Positions 1-6,526 of a stretch of DNA of 9,678 nucleotides are shown here, piece after piece (position 1 is the stretch's first letter; every line of letters begins with the position of its first letter). Source of the DNA: Phycisphaerae bacterium. GTDB lineage: Bacteria > Planctomycetota > Phycisphaerae > Phycisphaerales > UBA1924. Location: NCBI GenBank assembly GCA_016794945.1, contig JAEUIX010000249.1, positions 1 to 9,678 of the forward strand, written 5' to 3'. Position numbers and translations under genes: made by a program. The notes beneath the pieces are model-generated. The model worked only from the letters and a program-made list of their open reading frames with translations. It was not told where the DNA came from and made no database searches.

Positions 1-24
1 GTCGTCGCGGCCGGCGGCCGCGCC

Positions 25-30
25 AGGGAG
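25..30 (+). promoter_or_regulatory. Ribosome binding site of asd
   Basis: AGGGAG five bases before the ATG at 36 fixes the asd start. The block GGAGCACGCATG (27-38) recurs exactly at the start of the second pseudopilin gene (4088-4099). Confidence 0.8.
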
Positions 31-35
31 CACGC

Positions 36-1085
36 ATGAAGCCGGTGGTCGCGGTGGTGGGGGCGTCTGGGGCCGTGGGGCAGGAGATGCTGGCGGTGCT
101 GGAGCAGCGTCGCCTGCCGATGGCACAGCTGCGCCTGTTCGGCTCGGCCCGATCGGCGGGGGCGACGGTGCGCTGCCTTGGGCGCGAGCACACCATCGCC
201 GAGCTGGGCGAGCGCTCGCTCGACGGGGTGGACGTGGCGCTGTTCTCCGCCGGCGCGACGGTGAGCCGGCGGTTCGCGCCCCCGGCTGCGGCGGCGGGCA
301 CGCTGGTGGTGGACAACTCCTCTGCGTTCCGCATGGAGCCGGGCGTGCCCCTGATCGTGCCCGAGGTCAACGGCGACCGCCTGCCGGCGCTGGCGCGGGG
401 TCGCGGGGCGATCCTGCCGGTGGCCAACTGCTCGGCGATCATCCTGGTGATGGGGCTGACGGCGCTGCGCCGGGCCTTCGGGCTGCGGCGCATCGTGGTG
501 GCGACGTACCAGGCCGCCAGCGGCGCGGGCGCCCAGGCGATGGAGGAGCTGCGCTCGCAGACCGCCGACGTGCTGGCCGGCAGGGCCCCGACGCCGCGCA
601 TCTTCCACGAGCCGTACGCCTTCAACCTCTTCTCCCACAACGCGCCGGTCGATCCCGACACCGGGCTCAACGGCGAAGAGGCCAAGCTCATCGCCGAGGC
701 CCGCAAGATGTGGGACGACCCGTCGCTGGGCATCAGCGCCACGTGCGTGCGCGTGCCGGTGATGCGGGCCCACACCCAGGCCGTGAACCTCACGCTCGCA
801 CGGCCCGCGACGCTCGCGCAGGTCCGCGCCGCCTACGAGGGCTTCCCCGGCGTGCGCATCGTCGACGATCGCGCGGCCAACCGGTTCCCCACGCCGCTCA
901 AGGCCTCGGGCCAGGACGACACGCTCGTCGGCCGCCTGCGCGAGGACCCATCGCAGCTCCCCGCGGGCTGGCGGCCGGGCGGGCCGACCGTCGGCTACGA
1001 CCTGCTCATCGCCGGCGACCAATTGCGCAAGGGCGCAGCGCTCACGGCGGTGCAGATCGCCGAAGCCGCCATGGCCCGCTGGTGA
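36..1085 (+). CDS. asd: Aspartate-semialdehyde dehydrogenase
   Basis: Catalyses NADPH-dependent reduction of L-aspartyl-4-phosphate to L-aspartate 4-semialdehyde in the cytoplasm, the branch step toward lysine/diaminopimelate, methionine and threonine. The 349-residue product has the usual family length. Seen in sequence: an N-terminal Rossmann nucleotide-binding motif GASGAVGQEM (residues 9-18), the catalytic cysteine in PVANCSA (Cys132), the TYQAASGAG segment with Gln159, and the substrate/catalytic block RVPVMRAHTQAV with Arg239 and His246. A C-terminal helix block RKGAALTAVQIAEAA is also typical. The ATG at 36 is chosen because AGGGAG (25-30) lies five bases upstream and the Rossmann strand begins at residue 3. 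The gene is complete. It converges on the secreted-protein gene with only 13 bases between stop codons. Nothing in the window suggests an operon partner; any partner would lie to the left. Confidence 0.97.
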   Translation: MKPVVAVVGASGAVGQEMLAVLEQRRLPMAQLRLFGSARSAGATVRCLGREHTIAELGERSLDGVDVALFSAGATVSRRFAPPAAAAGTLVVDNSSAFRMEPGVPLIVPEVNGDRLPALARGRGAILPVANCSAIILVMGLTALRRAFGLRRIVVATYQAASGAGAQAMEELRSQTADVLAGRAPTPRIFHEPYAFNLFSHNAPVDPDTGLNGEEAKLIAEARKMWDDPSLGISATCVRVPVMRAHTQAVNLTLARPATLAQVRAAYEGFPGVRIVDDRAANRFPTPLKASGQDDTLVGRLREDPSQLPAGWRPGGPTVGYDLLIAGDQLRKGAALTAVQIAEAAMARW

Positions 1086-1098
1086 AGGCCGGGGCCCC

Positions 1099-2298
1099 TC
1101 ACGGGCAGCCGCTGAAGAACTCGATGATGAACCGGTCGAAGTCCTCGCCGGTCAGGAAGCCGTCGGGCCCCAGCTCGCCCGTGCCCGCCGCCGCGATGTC
1201 GGCGATCTTCCGCCCGGTCTGCGCATCGACCAGTTCCGCGAAGAACGCGATGATGAACACGTCGAAGTCCTCGCCGGTCAGGAAGCCGTCGGGCCCGGCC
1301 TGCGGGTCGGCGCTGCCGCTGGTGGCCGTGTCGGCGGCGCACAGCCGCACGCGCAGCGTCAGGCGCGGCCCCTGGGCGCCCGGCAGCGTGTTCTCCTTGC
1401 TCATCCAGCGCGGGTAGATCGGCGGCCCGCCGCCGAACTCGATCGAATCGTGCAGCGACGACGCCGCCAGCGCCAGCCGTCCCTGGGCCAGCCCCTGCGC
1501 CAGGTACGCCTGCACCCCCGGCGCCGCCGGATCGATCGCGAACCGGAACACCGTGCGGTCGGGCACCGGGTCGCCCGGCGCCAGCGTGCCGCCGTCCTCC
1601 ACCGCCGCCGCCAGGGCCGCCGGCTGGAACGGCCCGCCCTGCGACGCCGGGCGCGTGACGTTGTTGCTCGCGTCCGCCGGCTGCCCGGCCCCGTCGAAGG
1701 CCACCGGGTACGCCGCGCGGGTCGAACGCCACGGCGCCGATGGATCGGGCGGCGCAGCGCCGGCAAACGGCGAGTTCTCCCCGTAGGTCGCGGCGCTCCA
1801 CGTTGCGCCCTGCGGGTTGGTCCCGCGGAAGCCGACCGCGAAGAGTTCCACCGGCCGGCCCGGGTCCGGGTCGGGCGCAAAGAGCACGGCCGCCGGGTCC
1901 AGGTACGACGCCACCGGGTCCGGCGTCGGGTCGTAGGTGAACGCCTCGCCCGGCGAATCCACCTGCACCATCATCCGAAGCGTCGCCTCTTCCACGCGGT
2001 ACGCCCCCGGCCGGAACCCCGCCGGCACCGCCCCGGTCGTGTCGAACACGACCAGCACCTGCGCATCGCGGTCGTCGAACCGCGGGTCGCGCACGGTCCA
2101 GAACGTCGGCATGGTCGGTCGCGCCCCGCGCGGCGTGAACTCGTTGAACGGGTACATCCACCGGTCCAGCAGCGGGGGCGAGATCGTCGCCTCGATGCCC
2201 GTCGCCCGCGCCGCAGCGCCCGGCAACGCCAGCAGCACGCCCGCGCCGGCCAGCACGCCGGCAACCATCGACCCTCGTCCCATTGTTCCCAAGTTCAT
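1099..2298 (-). CDS. Secreted protein with C-terminal dockerin-like EF-hand repeat pair
   Basis: A 399-residue exported protein of unknown function. Residues 1-32 look like a Sec signal peptide: Arg8, a hydrophobic stretch from about 11 to 26, and a likely cleavage after A-R-A (30-32). Residues 33 to about 319 form a domain I do not recognise, rich in short beta-like strands, Pro and Asp, with many aromatic residues (WMYPF, TFWTV, RWMSKEN). Residues about 320-399 hold two copies of GPDGFLTGEDFDxFIIxFF (335-353 and 377-395), which resemble the calcium loop plus helix of dockerin/EF-hand modules common in planctomycete exported proteins. Only two cysteines exist, Cys320 and Cys398, one on each side of the repeat pair. 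The ATG at 2298 is chosen for its strong GGGAGGTC site and complete signal peptide; Met6 and Met11 are in-frame alternatives. A role in surface attachment or matrix binding is inference. The gene appears monocistronic, with a divergent neighbour. Confidence 0.85.
   Translation of the reverse strand: MNLGTMGRGSMVAGVLAGAGVLLALPGAAARATGIEATISPPLLDRWMYPFNEFTPRGARPTMPTFWTVRDPRFDDRDAQVLVVFDTTGAVPAGFRPGAYRVEEATLRMMVQVDSPGEAFTYDPTPDPVASYLDPAAVLFAPDPDPGRPVELFAVGFRGTNPQGATWSAATYGENSPFAGAAPPDPSAPWRSTRAAYPVAFDGAGQPADASNNVTRPASQGGPFQPAALAAAVEDGGTLAPGDPVPDRTVFRFAIDPAAPGVQAYLAQGLAQGRLALAASSLHDSIEFGGGPPIYPRWMSKENTLPGAQGPRLTLRVRLCAADTATSGSADPQAGPDGFLTGEDFDVFIIAFFAELVDAQTGRKIADIAAAGTGELGPDGFLTGEDFDRFIIEFFSGCP
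1114..1170 (-). repeat. Dockerin-like repeat, second (C-terminal) copy
   Basis: A 57-base unit encoding residues 377-395 of the secreted protein. By eye it matches the copy at 1240-1296 in 54 of 57 positions; the 36 bases at its right-hand end (1135-1170) are identical, including third codon positions. The copy-to-copy offset is 126 bases (42 codons), so the frame is kept. Confidence 0.9.
1240..1296 (-). repeat. Dockerin-like repeat, first copy
   Basis: A 57-base unit encoding residues 335-353 of the secreted protein, a direct repeat of 1114-1170. The copies are separated by 69 bases encoding a 23-residue linker (AELVDAQTGRKIAD...) that is not repeated. Confidence 0.9.
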
Positions 2299-2301
2299 GG
2301 C

Positions 2302-2309
2302 GACCTCCC
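2302..2309 (-). promoter_or_regulatory. Ribosome binding site of the secreted dockerin-like protein
   Basis: On the - strand this reads GGGAGGTC, ending three bases before the ATG at 2298. It is the strongest Shine-Dalgarno match near this gene and decides the first of three closely spaced in-frame ATGs. Confidence 0.75.
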
Positions 2310-2337
2310 GCGCTCGGTTGCGTGCGGGTCAACCGTA

Positions 2338-2449
2338 GGGGACACGTGCCGCCCGATTCCGGCCCAGCGCCGGCCCGTGCCGCGCACGCCCCCGCGAGCC
2401 GGCGCAGGTTCGCGGCGCGGCGCGCGGCGAATGGGCCGGACGTGTCCCC
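2338..2449. repeat. Ten-base inverted repeat spanning the divergent intergenic region
   Basis: GGGGACACGT (2338-2347) and its exact reverse complement ACGTGTCCCC (2440-2449) are 92 bases apart in the gap between the - strand secreted-protein gene and the + strand pseudopilin gene. The left arm overlaps a CACGTG palindrome. Each arm lies close to where the promoter of the nearer gene would be expected. A paired operator is possible, but in DNA this GC-rich a chance match is also plausible. Confidence 0.4.
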
Positions 2450-2459
2450 CGCCGGCGCC

Positions 2460-2465
2460 TACATT
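2460..2465 (+). promoter_or_regulatory. Candidate -10 element of the first pseudopilin gene
   Basis: TACATT, one of the few A/T-rich hexamers in this gap, begins 53 bases before the GTG at 2513. The position 17 bases upstream holds only CGGACG (2437-2442), a weak -35 match. Assigned because comparable TAnnnT hexamers precede the other + strand genes. Confidence 0.3.
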
Positions 2466-2499
2466 CCAACCAACGGCGTGGGGGCCATCGCCGACGTGC

Positions 2500-2504
2500 A
2501 AGGA
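2500..2504 (+). promoter_or_regulatory. Ribosome binding site of the first pseudopilin gene
   Basis: AAGGA eight bases before the GTG at 2513. It supports this GTG over the in-frame GTG at 2567, which would give a shorter leader but has no Shine-Dalgarno match. Confidence 0.6.
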
Positions 2505-2512
2505 TCGCGCCC

Positions 2513-3415
2513 GTGCCCCCGCCCGACCCATTCCCCCCGAGCCGTATCTCCAGCGGTGTTCGCCGCGTGACCGGCCGTTGCGCCTTCACGCTCATCGAGC
2601 TGCTGGTCGTCATCGCCGTGGTGACGCTGCTGGTCGGCATCCTGCTGCCGGCCCTGGGGCACTCCCGGCGGCTGGCCCTGCAGGCCCGCGAGCAGAAGGC
2701 CGCGGGCTCGCTCATCGCGGCGTACACGCTCTATTGCAACGACTTCCGCGGCGCGGTGCCCCCCGGCTACGCCAGCGCCGCCATGACCGCCGCCGGCGGG
2801 CCGACCGACGGCCGGCTGGTCGTGCACGATGAAACCGGCGCGCGCATCTACGGCGTGGTCGCGCGGCGCTACCCGTGGCGCATCGCGCCCTACATGGACT
2901 ACAACTTCCTGGGCCTGTACGACCAGCGGCTGCTGGAGCGCTACCAAGCCCGGAGCGACTACCAGTACGTCGTCAGCCTCTCGCCGGCCCTGGGCGTGAA
3001 CGCCGACTTCCTGGGCGGCAAGGCCGACCCCGGCATGGCCTTCAACGCCGGCGCTCTGAGTCTGTACGGCCGGTTCTACATCGTCCGCATCGACGAGGTC
3101 CGCGAGCCCGCGAGGTTCGTCGCCTTCGCCTCGGCTCGGGGCGTCGATCCCGACGGCGGAACCGTCCCCGGCTTCCACATGGTCGATGCCCCCAACCTGC
3201 TCTTCCCGCGATGGAGCGCCGAGCGCTTCAGCCCCGCGGCCGAACCCTCGGCCCACGGCGGCGTTGACTTCCGGCACGGCGGCAAGGGCGCCCCGCAGGC
3301 CGCCACCGCCCACCCCGACGGGCACGCCGCCATGCTCGGCGAGGACGACCTGCGCGACATGCGCCGCTGGAGCAACTCCGCCGGCAGGCCGGATTGGCTG
3401 CTCGCGCCCAAGTAG
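2513..3415 (+). CDS. Pseudopilin-like protein, H-X9-DG family with altered motif
   Basis: A 300-residue protein predicted to be inserted in the inner membrane and processed like a type IV pilin or type II secretion pseudopilin. The N-terminus carries AFTLIELLVVIAVV: cleavage would fall between Ala24 and Phe25, leaving Glu29 as the conserved mature Glu5, followed by a hydrophobic helix to about residue 47. The large C-terminal part shares blocks with the protein at 4097-5104: GVNADFLGG (161-169), FASARG (205-210), PGFHMVDAP (219-227) and DLRDMRRWSNSAGRPDW (279-295). The expected H-X9-DG motif is disturbed: RHGGK is present, but His255 and Asp269-Gly270 are 13 residues apart. The start is a GTG with AAGGA eight bases upstream; a GTG at 2567 would give a ten-residue-class leader typical of these proteins and remains possible. 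The next gene starts 109 bases downstream on the same strand. Its role is not known. Confidence 0.88.
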   Translation: MPPPDPFPPSRISSGVRRVTGRCAFTLIELLVVIAVVTLLVGILLPALGHSRRLALQAREQKAAGSLIAAYTLYCNDFRGAVPPGYASAAMTAAGGPTDGRLVVHDETGARIYGVVARRYPWRIAPYMDYNFLGLYDQRLLERYQARSDYQYVVSLSPALGVNADFLGGKADPGMAFNAGALSLYGRFYIVRIDEVREPARFVAFASARGVDPDGGTVPGFHMVDAPNLLFPRWSAERFSPAAEPSAHGGVDFRHGGKGAPQAATAHPDGHAAMLGEDDLRDMRRWSNSAGRPDWLLAPK

Positions 3416-3466
3416 CCACGACTGCGCCGCGCAGCGCGCCGACGCTCGCTCGGGCCCGCACCGTGC

Positions 3467-3472
3467 TAACCT
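3467..3472 (+). promoter_or_regulatory. Candidate -10 element of the small membrane protein gene
   Basis: TAACCT within TGCTAACCTTCC begins 58 bases before the ATG at 3525, in a 109-base gap that is otherwise nearly all G and C. No good -35 hexamer is seen 17 bases upstream (GCTCGC). If real, this gene need not depend on transcription from the first pseudopilin gene. Confidence 0.3.
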
Positions 3473-3524
3473 TCCCCGGTTGGCGCACGGCGGGTCGTAC
3501 GCGGAAGCACACGAGAGCACGCAC

Positions 3525-3875
3525 ATGGCCAAGAAGGTCGCGGCCGATCAGGCCAAGCAGAAGAAGGTGGTCCTGTTCCTCCTGGTGGTCATCGTCGCCG
3601 CGCTCGGGCTGGTGATCTACCAGGTCGTGCCCAAGGGCAACCCCAACCCGACCATCCAGCCCGAGAACCCGACGGAGGCCTGGATCGCGGCGGCGGTGAA
3701 GCAGTTCACAGACCTTCGGTGGGAACTGGTGACCGTCAAGGCCAAGGACGACGGGTCAGGGGTCGAGGTCGGCGGGAAGGTGCCCAGCGCGAAAGACTTG
3801 ACCGACCTCAAGGCCATGCTCGAAACGCTGGAACCCAAGGTCGCGATTGCCTATTCCGTGACCGTGGGCCGGTAA
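3525..3875 (+). CDS. Small membrane-anchored protein of unknown function
   Basis: A 116-residue protein I do not recognise. A short basic N-terminus (MAKKVAADQAKQKK) is followed by one hydrophobic segment at about 15-33 (VVLFLLVVIVAALGLVIY). The positive side precedes the segment, which predicts a cytoplasmic N-terminus and an exported C-terminal part. Residues 38-52 form a Pro/Asn-rich linker. Residues about 53-116 look like a small alpha/beta domain; the pattern VEVGGKVPSAKDLTDLKAML followed by VAIAYSVTV resembles one BON-type repeat, but this is a faint resemblance only. The start ATG has a weak GAGAG (3513-3517) seven bases upstream; longer in-frame extensions overlap the pseudopilin gene and are unlikely. 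It sits between two paralogous pseudopilin genes, so a shared role at the cell envelope is reasonable inference. Confidence 0.8.
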   Translation: MAKKVAADQAKQKKVVLFLLVVIVAALGLVIYQVVPKGNPNPTIQPENPTEAWIAAAVKQFTDLRWELVTVKAKDDGSGVEVGGKVPSAKDLTDLKAMLETLEPKVAIAYSVTVGR

Positions 3876-3919
3876 TCGTGGCCACGGAATGCCGTGCCGA
3901 AGGATCGTGCACGGAGTGC
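3862..3919 (+). other. Cluster of mutually exclusive short hairpins
   Basis: Starting in the last codons of the small membrane protein gene, alternating CCGTG and CACGG arms occur: CCGTGG (3862-3867), CCACGG (3882-3887), CCGTGC (3892-3897) and GCACGG (3909-3914). Arm 1 can pair with 2, 2 with 3 (five pairs, loop AATG) and 3 with 4, and GCAC/GTGC (3909-3919) forms a further small stem. No T-tract follows. It may act as a transcript end or RNA-stability structure; function is not established. Confidence 0.35.
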
Positions 3920-3993
3920 AATAGCCTGTTTGGGGGATGATTGTGGACATCGTCGATCTGAGAAATACAAATGGCGGGTTTCCCAAGCACCGC

Positions 3994-3999
3994 TATACT
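3994..3999 (+). promoter_or_regulatory. Candidate -10 element of the second pseudopilin gene
   Basis: TATACT matches the sigma-70 -10 consensus in five of six positions and sits in the most A/T-rich part of the window. It begins 103 bases before the ATG at 4097, implying a leader of roughly 90 bases. The -35 position (TGGCGG or neighbours) is poor. Confidence 0.45.
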
Positions 4000-4021
4000 T
4001 GAAGTGGCCTGTTCGGGCCTT

Positions 4022-4080
4022 GGTCCCTCGTGCGCGGGTGGGTGTGAAAGGGAGCCGTTCTGGCGTCCCCCCCTCGGGAC
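4022..4080 (+). other. Possible structured leader of the second pseudopilin gene
   Basis: The leader holds alternating complementary arms: TCCCT (4024-4028), AGGGA (4049-4053), GTCCC (4065-4069) and GGGAC (4076-4080). The last two form a perfect five-pair hairpin with a six-base loop, ending five bases before the AAGGAG ribosome site. AGGGA could instead pair with the first or third arm. The arms are short and the region is GC-rich, so this is only suggestive. I do not recognise a known riboswitch. Confidence 0.25.
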
Positions 4081-4085
4081 TCTGA

Positions 4086-4091
4086 AAGGAG
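4086..4091 (+). promoter_or_regulatory. Ribosome binding site of the second pseudopilin gene
   Basis: AAGGAG five bases before the ATG at 4097, the strongest site on the + strand of this window. It decides the start over an in-frame ATG at 3971 that has no such site and would bury the prepilin leader 49 residues deep. Confidence 0.9.
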
Positions 4092-4096
4092 CACGC

Positions 4097-5104
<1,008 letters not shown>

Positions 5105-5129
5105 GACCACATTGAATCCTGTTCTTCAG

Positions 5130-5163
5130 CGGGCCGCGGATCCGTCCGCGGCCCGTTTTCTTT
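5130..5163 (+). terminator. Intrinsic terminator after the pseudopilin cluster
   Basis: A perfect 11-base-pair stem (CGGGCCGCGGA 5130-5140 with TCCGCGGCCCG 5145-5155) closes a TCCG tetraloop and is followed at once by TTTTCTTT (5156-5163). It starts 26 bases after the pseudopilin stop codon. It should separate this cluster from tyrS, which starts 31 bases further on. Confidence 0.93.
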
Positions 5164-5179
5164 CGCCGTCACTCGCCAA

Positions 5180-5185
5180 TACACT
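5180..5185 (+). promoter_or_regulatory. Candidate -10 element of tyrS
   Basis: TACACT lies nine bases before the tyrS ATG. Transcription from here would begin within a few bases of the start codon, which fits the absence of a Shine-Dalgarno sequence. The -35 position falls in the terminator T-tract (TTTCTT, 5157-5162). Confidence 0.35.
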
Positions 5186-5194
5186 CGCCCCACG

Positions 5195-6499
5195 ATGGCG
5201 AGCACCGACCTGATCGATGAACTCACGTGGCGCGGCCTGAAGCACCAGGCCACCGACGAGGACGGCCTGCGCGCCCACCTGGCCGCGGGCACGCGCCTGA
5301 TCTACGCCGGCTTCGACCCGACGGCCGACTCGCTGACGGTCGGCAACCTGGTGCCGATCATGATGCTGCGGCACGTGCAGCGGGCCGGGCACCGCCCGGT
5401 GGTGCTCATGGGCGGCGGCACCGGGCTGATCGGCGACCCGTCGGGCAAGAGCGCCGAGCGCGACCTGCAGAGCCCCGAGCGCGTCGAGGCCAACATCCTG
5501 GGCCAGCGTCGCATCTTCGAGCGGCTGCTGGACTGCTCGGGCCCGCTGGGGGCCCCGATCGTGAACAACGCCGACTGGCTCGGCCGGCTGGGGTACATCG
5601 AGGTGCTCCGCGACGTGGGCAAGCACTTCTCGGTCAACCAGATGGTGCAGCGCGACTCGGTGCGGACGCGCCTGGAAGGGCGCGAGCAGGGCATCAGCTA
5701 CACCGAGTTCAGCTACATGATCCTGCAGGCCTACGACTTCCTGCACCTGTTCCGCTCCATGGGCGTCACGGTGCAGTTCGGCGGCAGCGACCAGTACGGC
5801 AACATCCTCAGCGGGTGCGACCTCATCCGCCGGGCCGTCTTCCGCACCGGCGAGGCCGACGCCGGGCCGCAGGCCTACGGCCTGACGGCGCCGCTGGTCA
5901 CCAGGGCCGACGGCGGCAAGTTCGGCAAGACCGAGCGCGGCGCCGTCTGGCTCACCGCCGACCGCACCAGCCCCTACGCCTACTACCAGTTCTGGCTCAA
6001 CGCCGCCGACGCCGACGCCGGCCGCTTCCTGCGGATCTACACCCTCTGCACCCGCGAGCAGATCGAGGCCGCCGAGGCCGAGCAGGCCCGCGACCCCGGC
6101 GCCCGCCCGGCCCAGCGCCTGCTCGCCCGCGAGGCGACCGCCCTGCTCCACGGGCGCGACGAGATGCTCCGGGCCGAGGCCGCCGCCGGCGCACTGTTCA
6201 AGGGCGACCTGGCCTCGCTCGACCGGGCGACGCTGGACGAGGCCCTGGGCGCAGCGCCGACGTCGGACCACGCCCGGCCGCTGCTGGCCGGGGACGGCGT
6301 GCCGCTGGCGGAGGTGCTGGCGACGACGCTGTGCAGGAGCAAGAGCGAGGCGCGCCAGGCGCTGACGGAAGGGAGCGTGTCGGTCAACGGCCGCAAGGCC
6401 GCCGCCGACGCCCGCCTGACCGTTGCGGACCTGCTGCACGGCGAGGTGATCGCCCTGCGCCGGGGCAAGAAGCACTGGCACGTGACGCGCTGGAAGTAG
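5195..6499 (+). CDS. tyrS: Tyrosyl-tRNA synthetase
   Basis: Charges tRNA-Tyr with tyrosine in an ATP-dependent two-step reaction in the cytoplasm. The 434-residue product aligns over its length with bacterial class I TyrRS. The Rossmann catalytic domain includes YAGFDPTADS (37-46), GGTGLIGDPSGK (74-85), the tyrosine-binding Tyr174, Gln178 and Asp181 in EFSYMILQAYD, and GGSDQYGN (197-203 region). The second ATP motif is KFGKT (242-246). An S4-type RNA-binding domain follows at about 370-434 (SKSEARQALTEGSVSVNG, then RRGKKHWHVTRW). Odd points: the HIGH signature reads TVGN (48-51), so the first His, His45 in the Geobacillus stearothermophilus enzyme, is Thr; the Trp of DQW is Tyr201. The ATG at 5195 fits the family N-terminus but has no Shine-Dalgarno sequence. 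The gene follows an intrinsic terminator closely and converges on glgP with 27 bases between stop codons. Confidence 0.98.
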   Translation: MASTDLIDELTWRGLKHQATDEDGLRAHLAAGTRLIYAGFDPTADSLTVGNLVPIMMLRHVQRAGHRPVVLMGGGTGLIGDPSGKSAERDLQSPERVEANILGQRRIFERLLDCSGPLGAPIVNNADWLGRLGYIEVLRDVGKHFSVNQMVQRDSVRTRLEGREQGISYTEFSYMILQAYDFLHLFRSMGVTVQFGGSDQYGNILSGCDLIRRAVFRTGEADAGPQAYGLTAPLVTRADGGKFGKTERGAVWLTADRTSPYAYYQFWLNAADADAGRFLRIYTLCTREQIEAAEAEQARDPGARPAQRLLAREATALLHGRDEMLRAEAAAGALFKGDLASLDRATLDEALGAAPTSDHARPLLAGDGVPLAEVLATTLCRSKSEARQALTEGSVSVNGRKAAADARLTVADLLHGEVIALRRGKKHWHVTRWK

Positions 6500-6524
6500 C
6501 GCCGGGCCCGCGCCCGGGCCGGCG
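6500..6524. terminator. GC-rich hairpin between convergent tyrS and glgP
   Basis: CGCCGGGCCCG (6500-6510) pairs with CGGGCCGGCG (6515-6524) over ten pairs with one bulged G. It fills almost the whole 27-base gap between the two stop codons. It lacks a T-tract on either strand, so termination in both directions is plausible but unproven. Confidence 0.4.
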
Positions 6525-6526
6525 GG

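Noticed and set aside
1091..1098. GGGGCCCC palindrome between asd and the convergent gene as a terminator
   Set aside because: It has no loop and no T-tract on either side, and such palindromes are expected in DNA of this composition.
1450..2832. A 460-codon + strand frame and a 445-codon - strand frame (995-2332) over the secreted-protein gene
   Set aside because: Both are Arg/Gly/Ala-rich shadow translations. The frame at 1099-2298 has a signal peptide, ribosome site and recognisable repeats.
3971..4096. In-frame N-terminal extension of the second pseudopilin from an ATG at 3971
   Set aside because: It has no ribosome site, would contain the candidate promoter, and would put about 49 residues before the prepilin cleavage site. 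The ATG at 4097 has AAGGAG at ideal spacing.
5126..6481. A 451-codon - strand frame opposite tyrS
   Set aside because: It is antisense to an unmistakable TyrRS and shows only low-complexity sequence.
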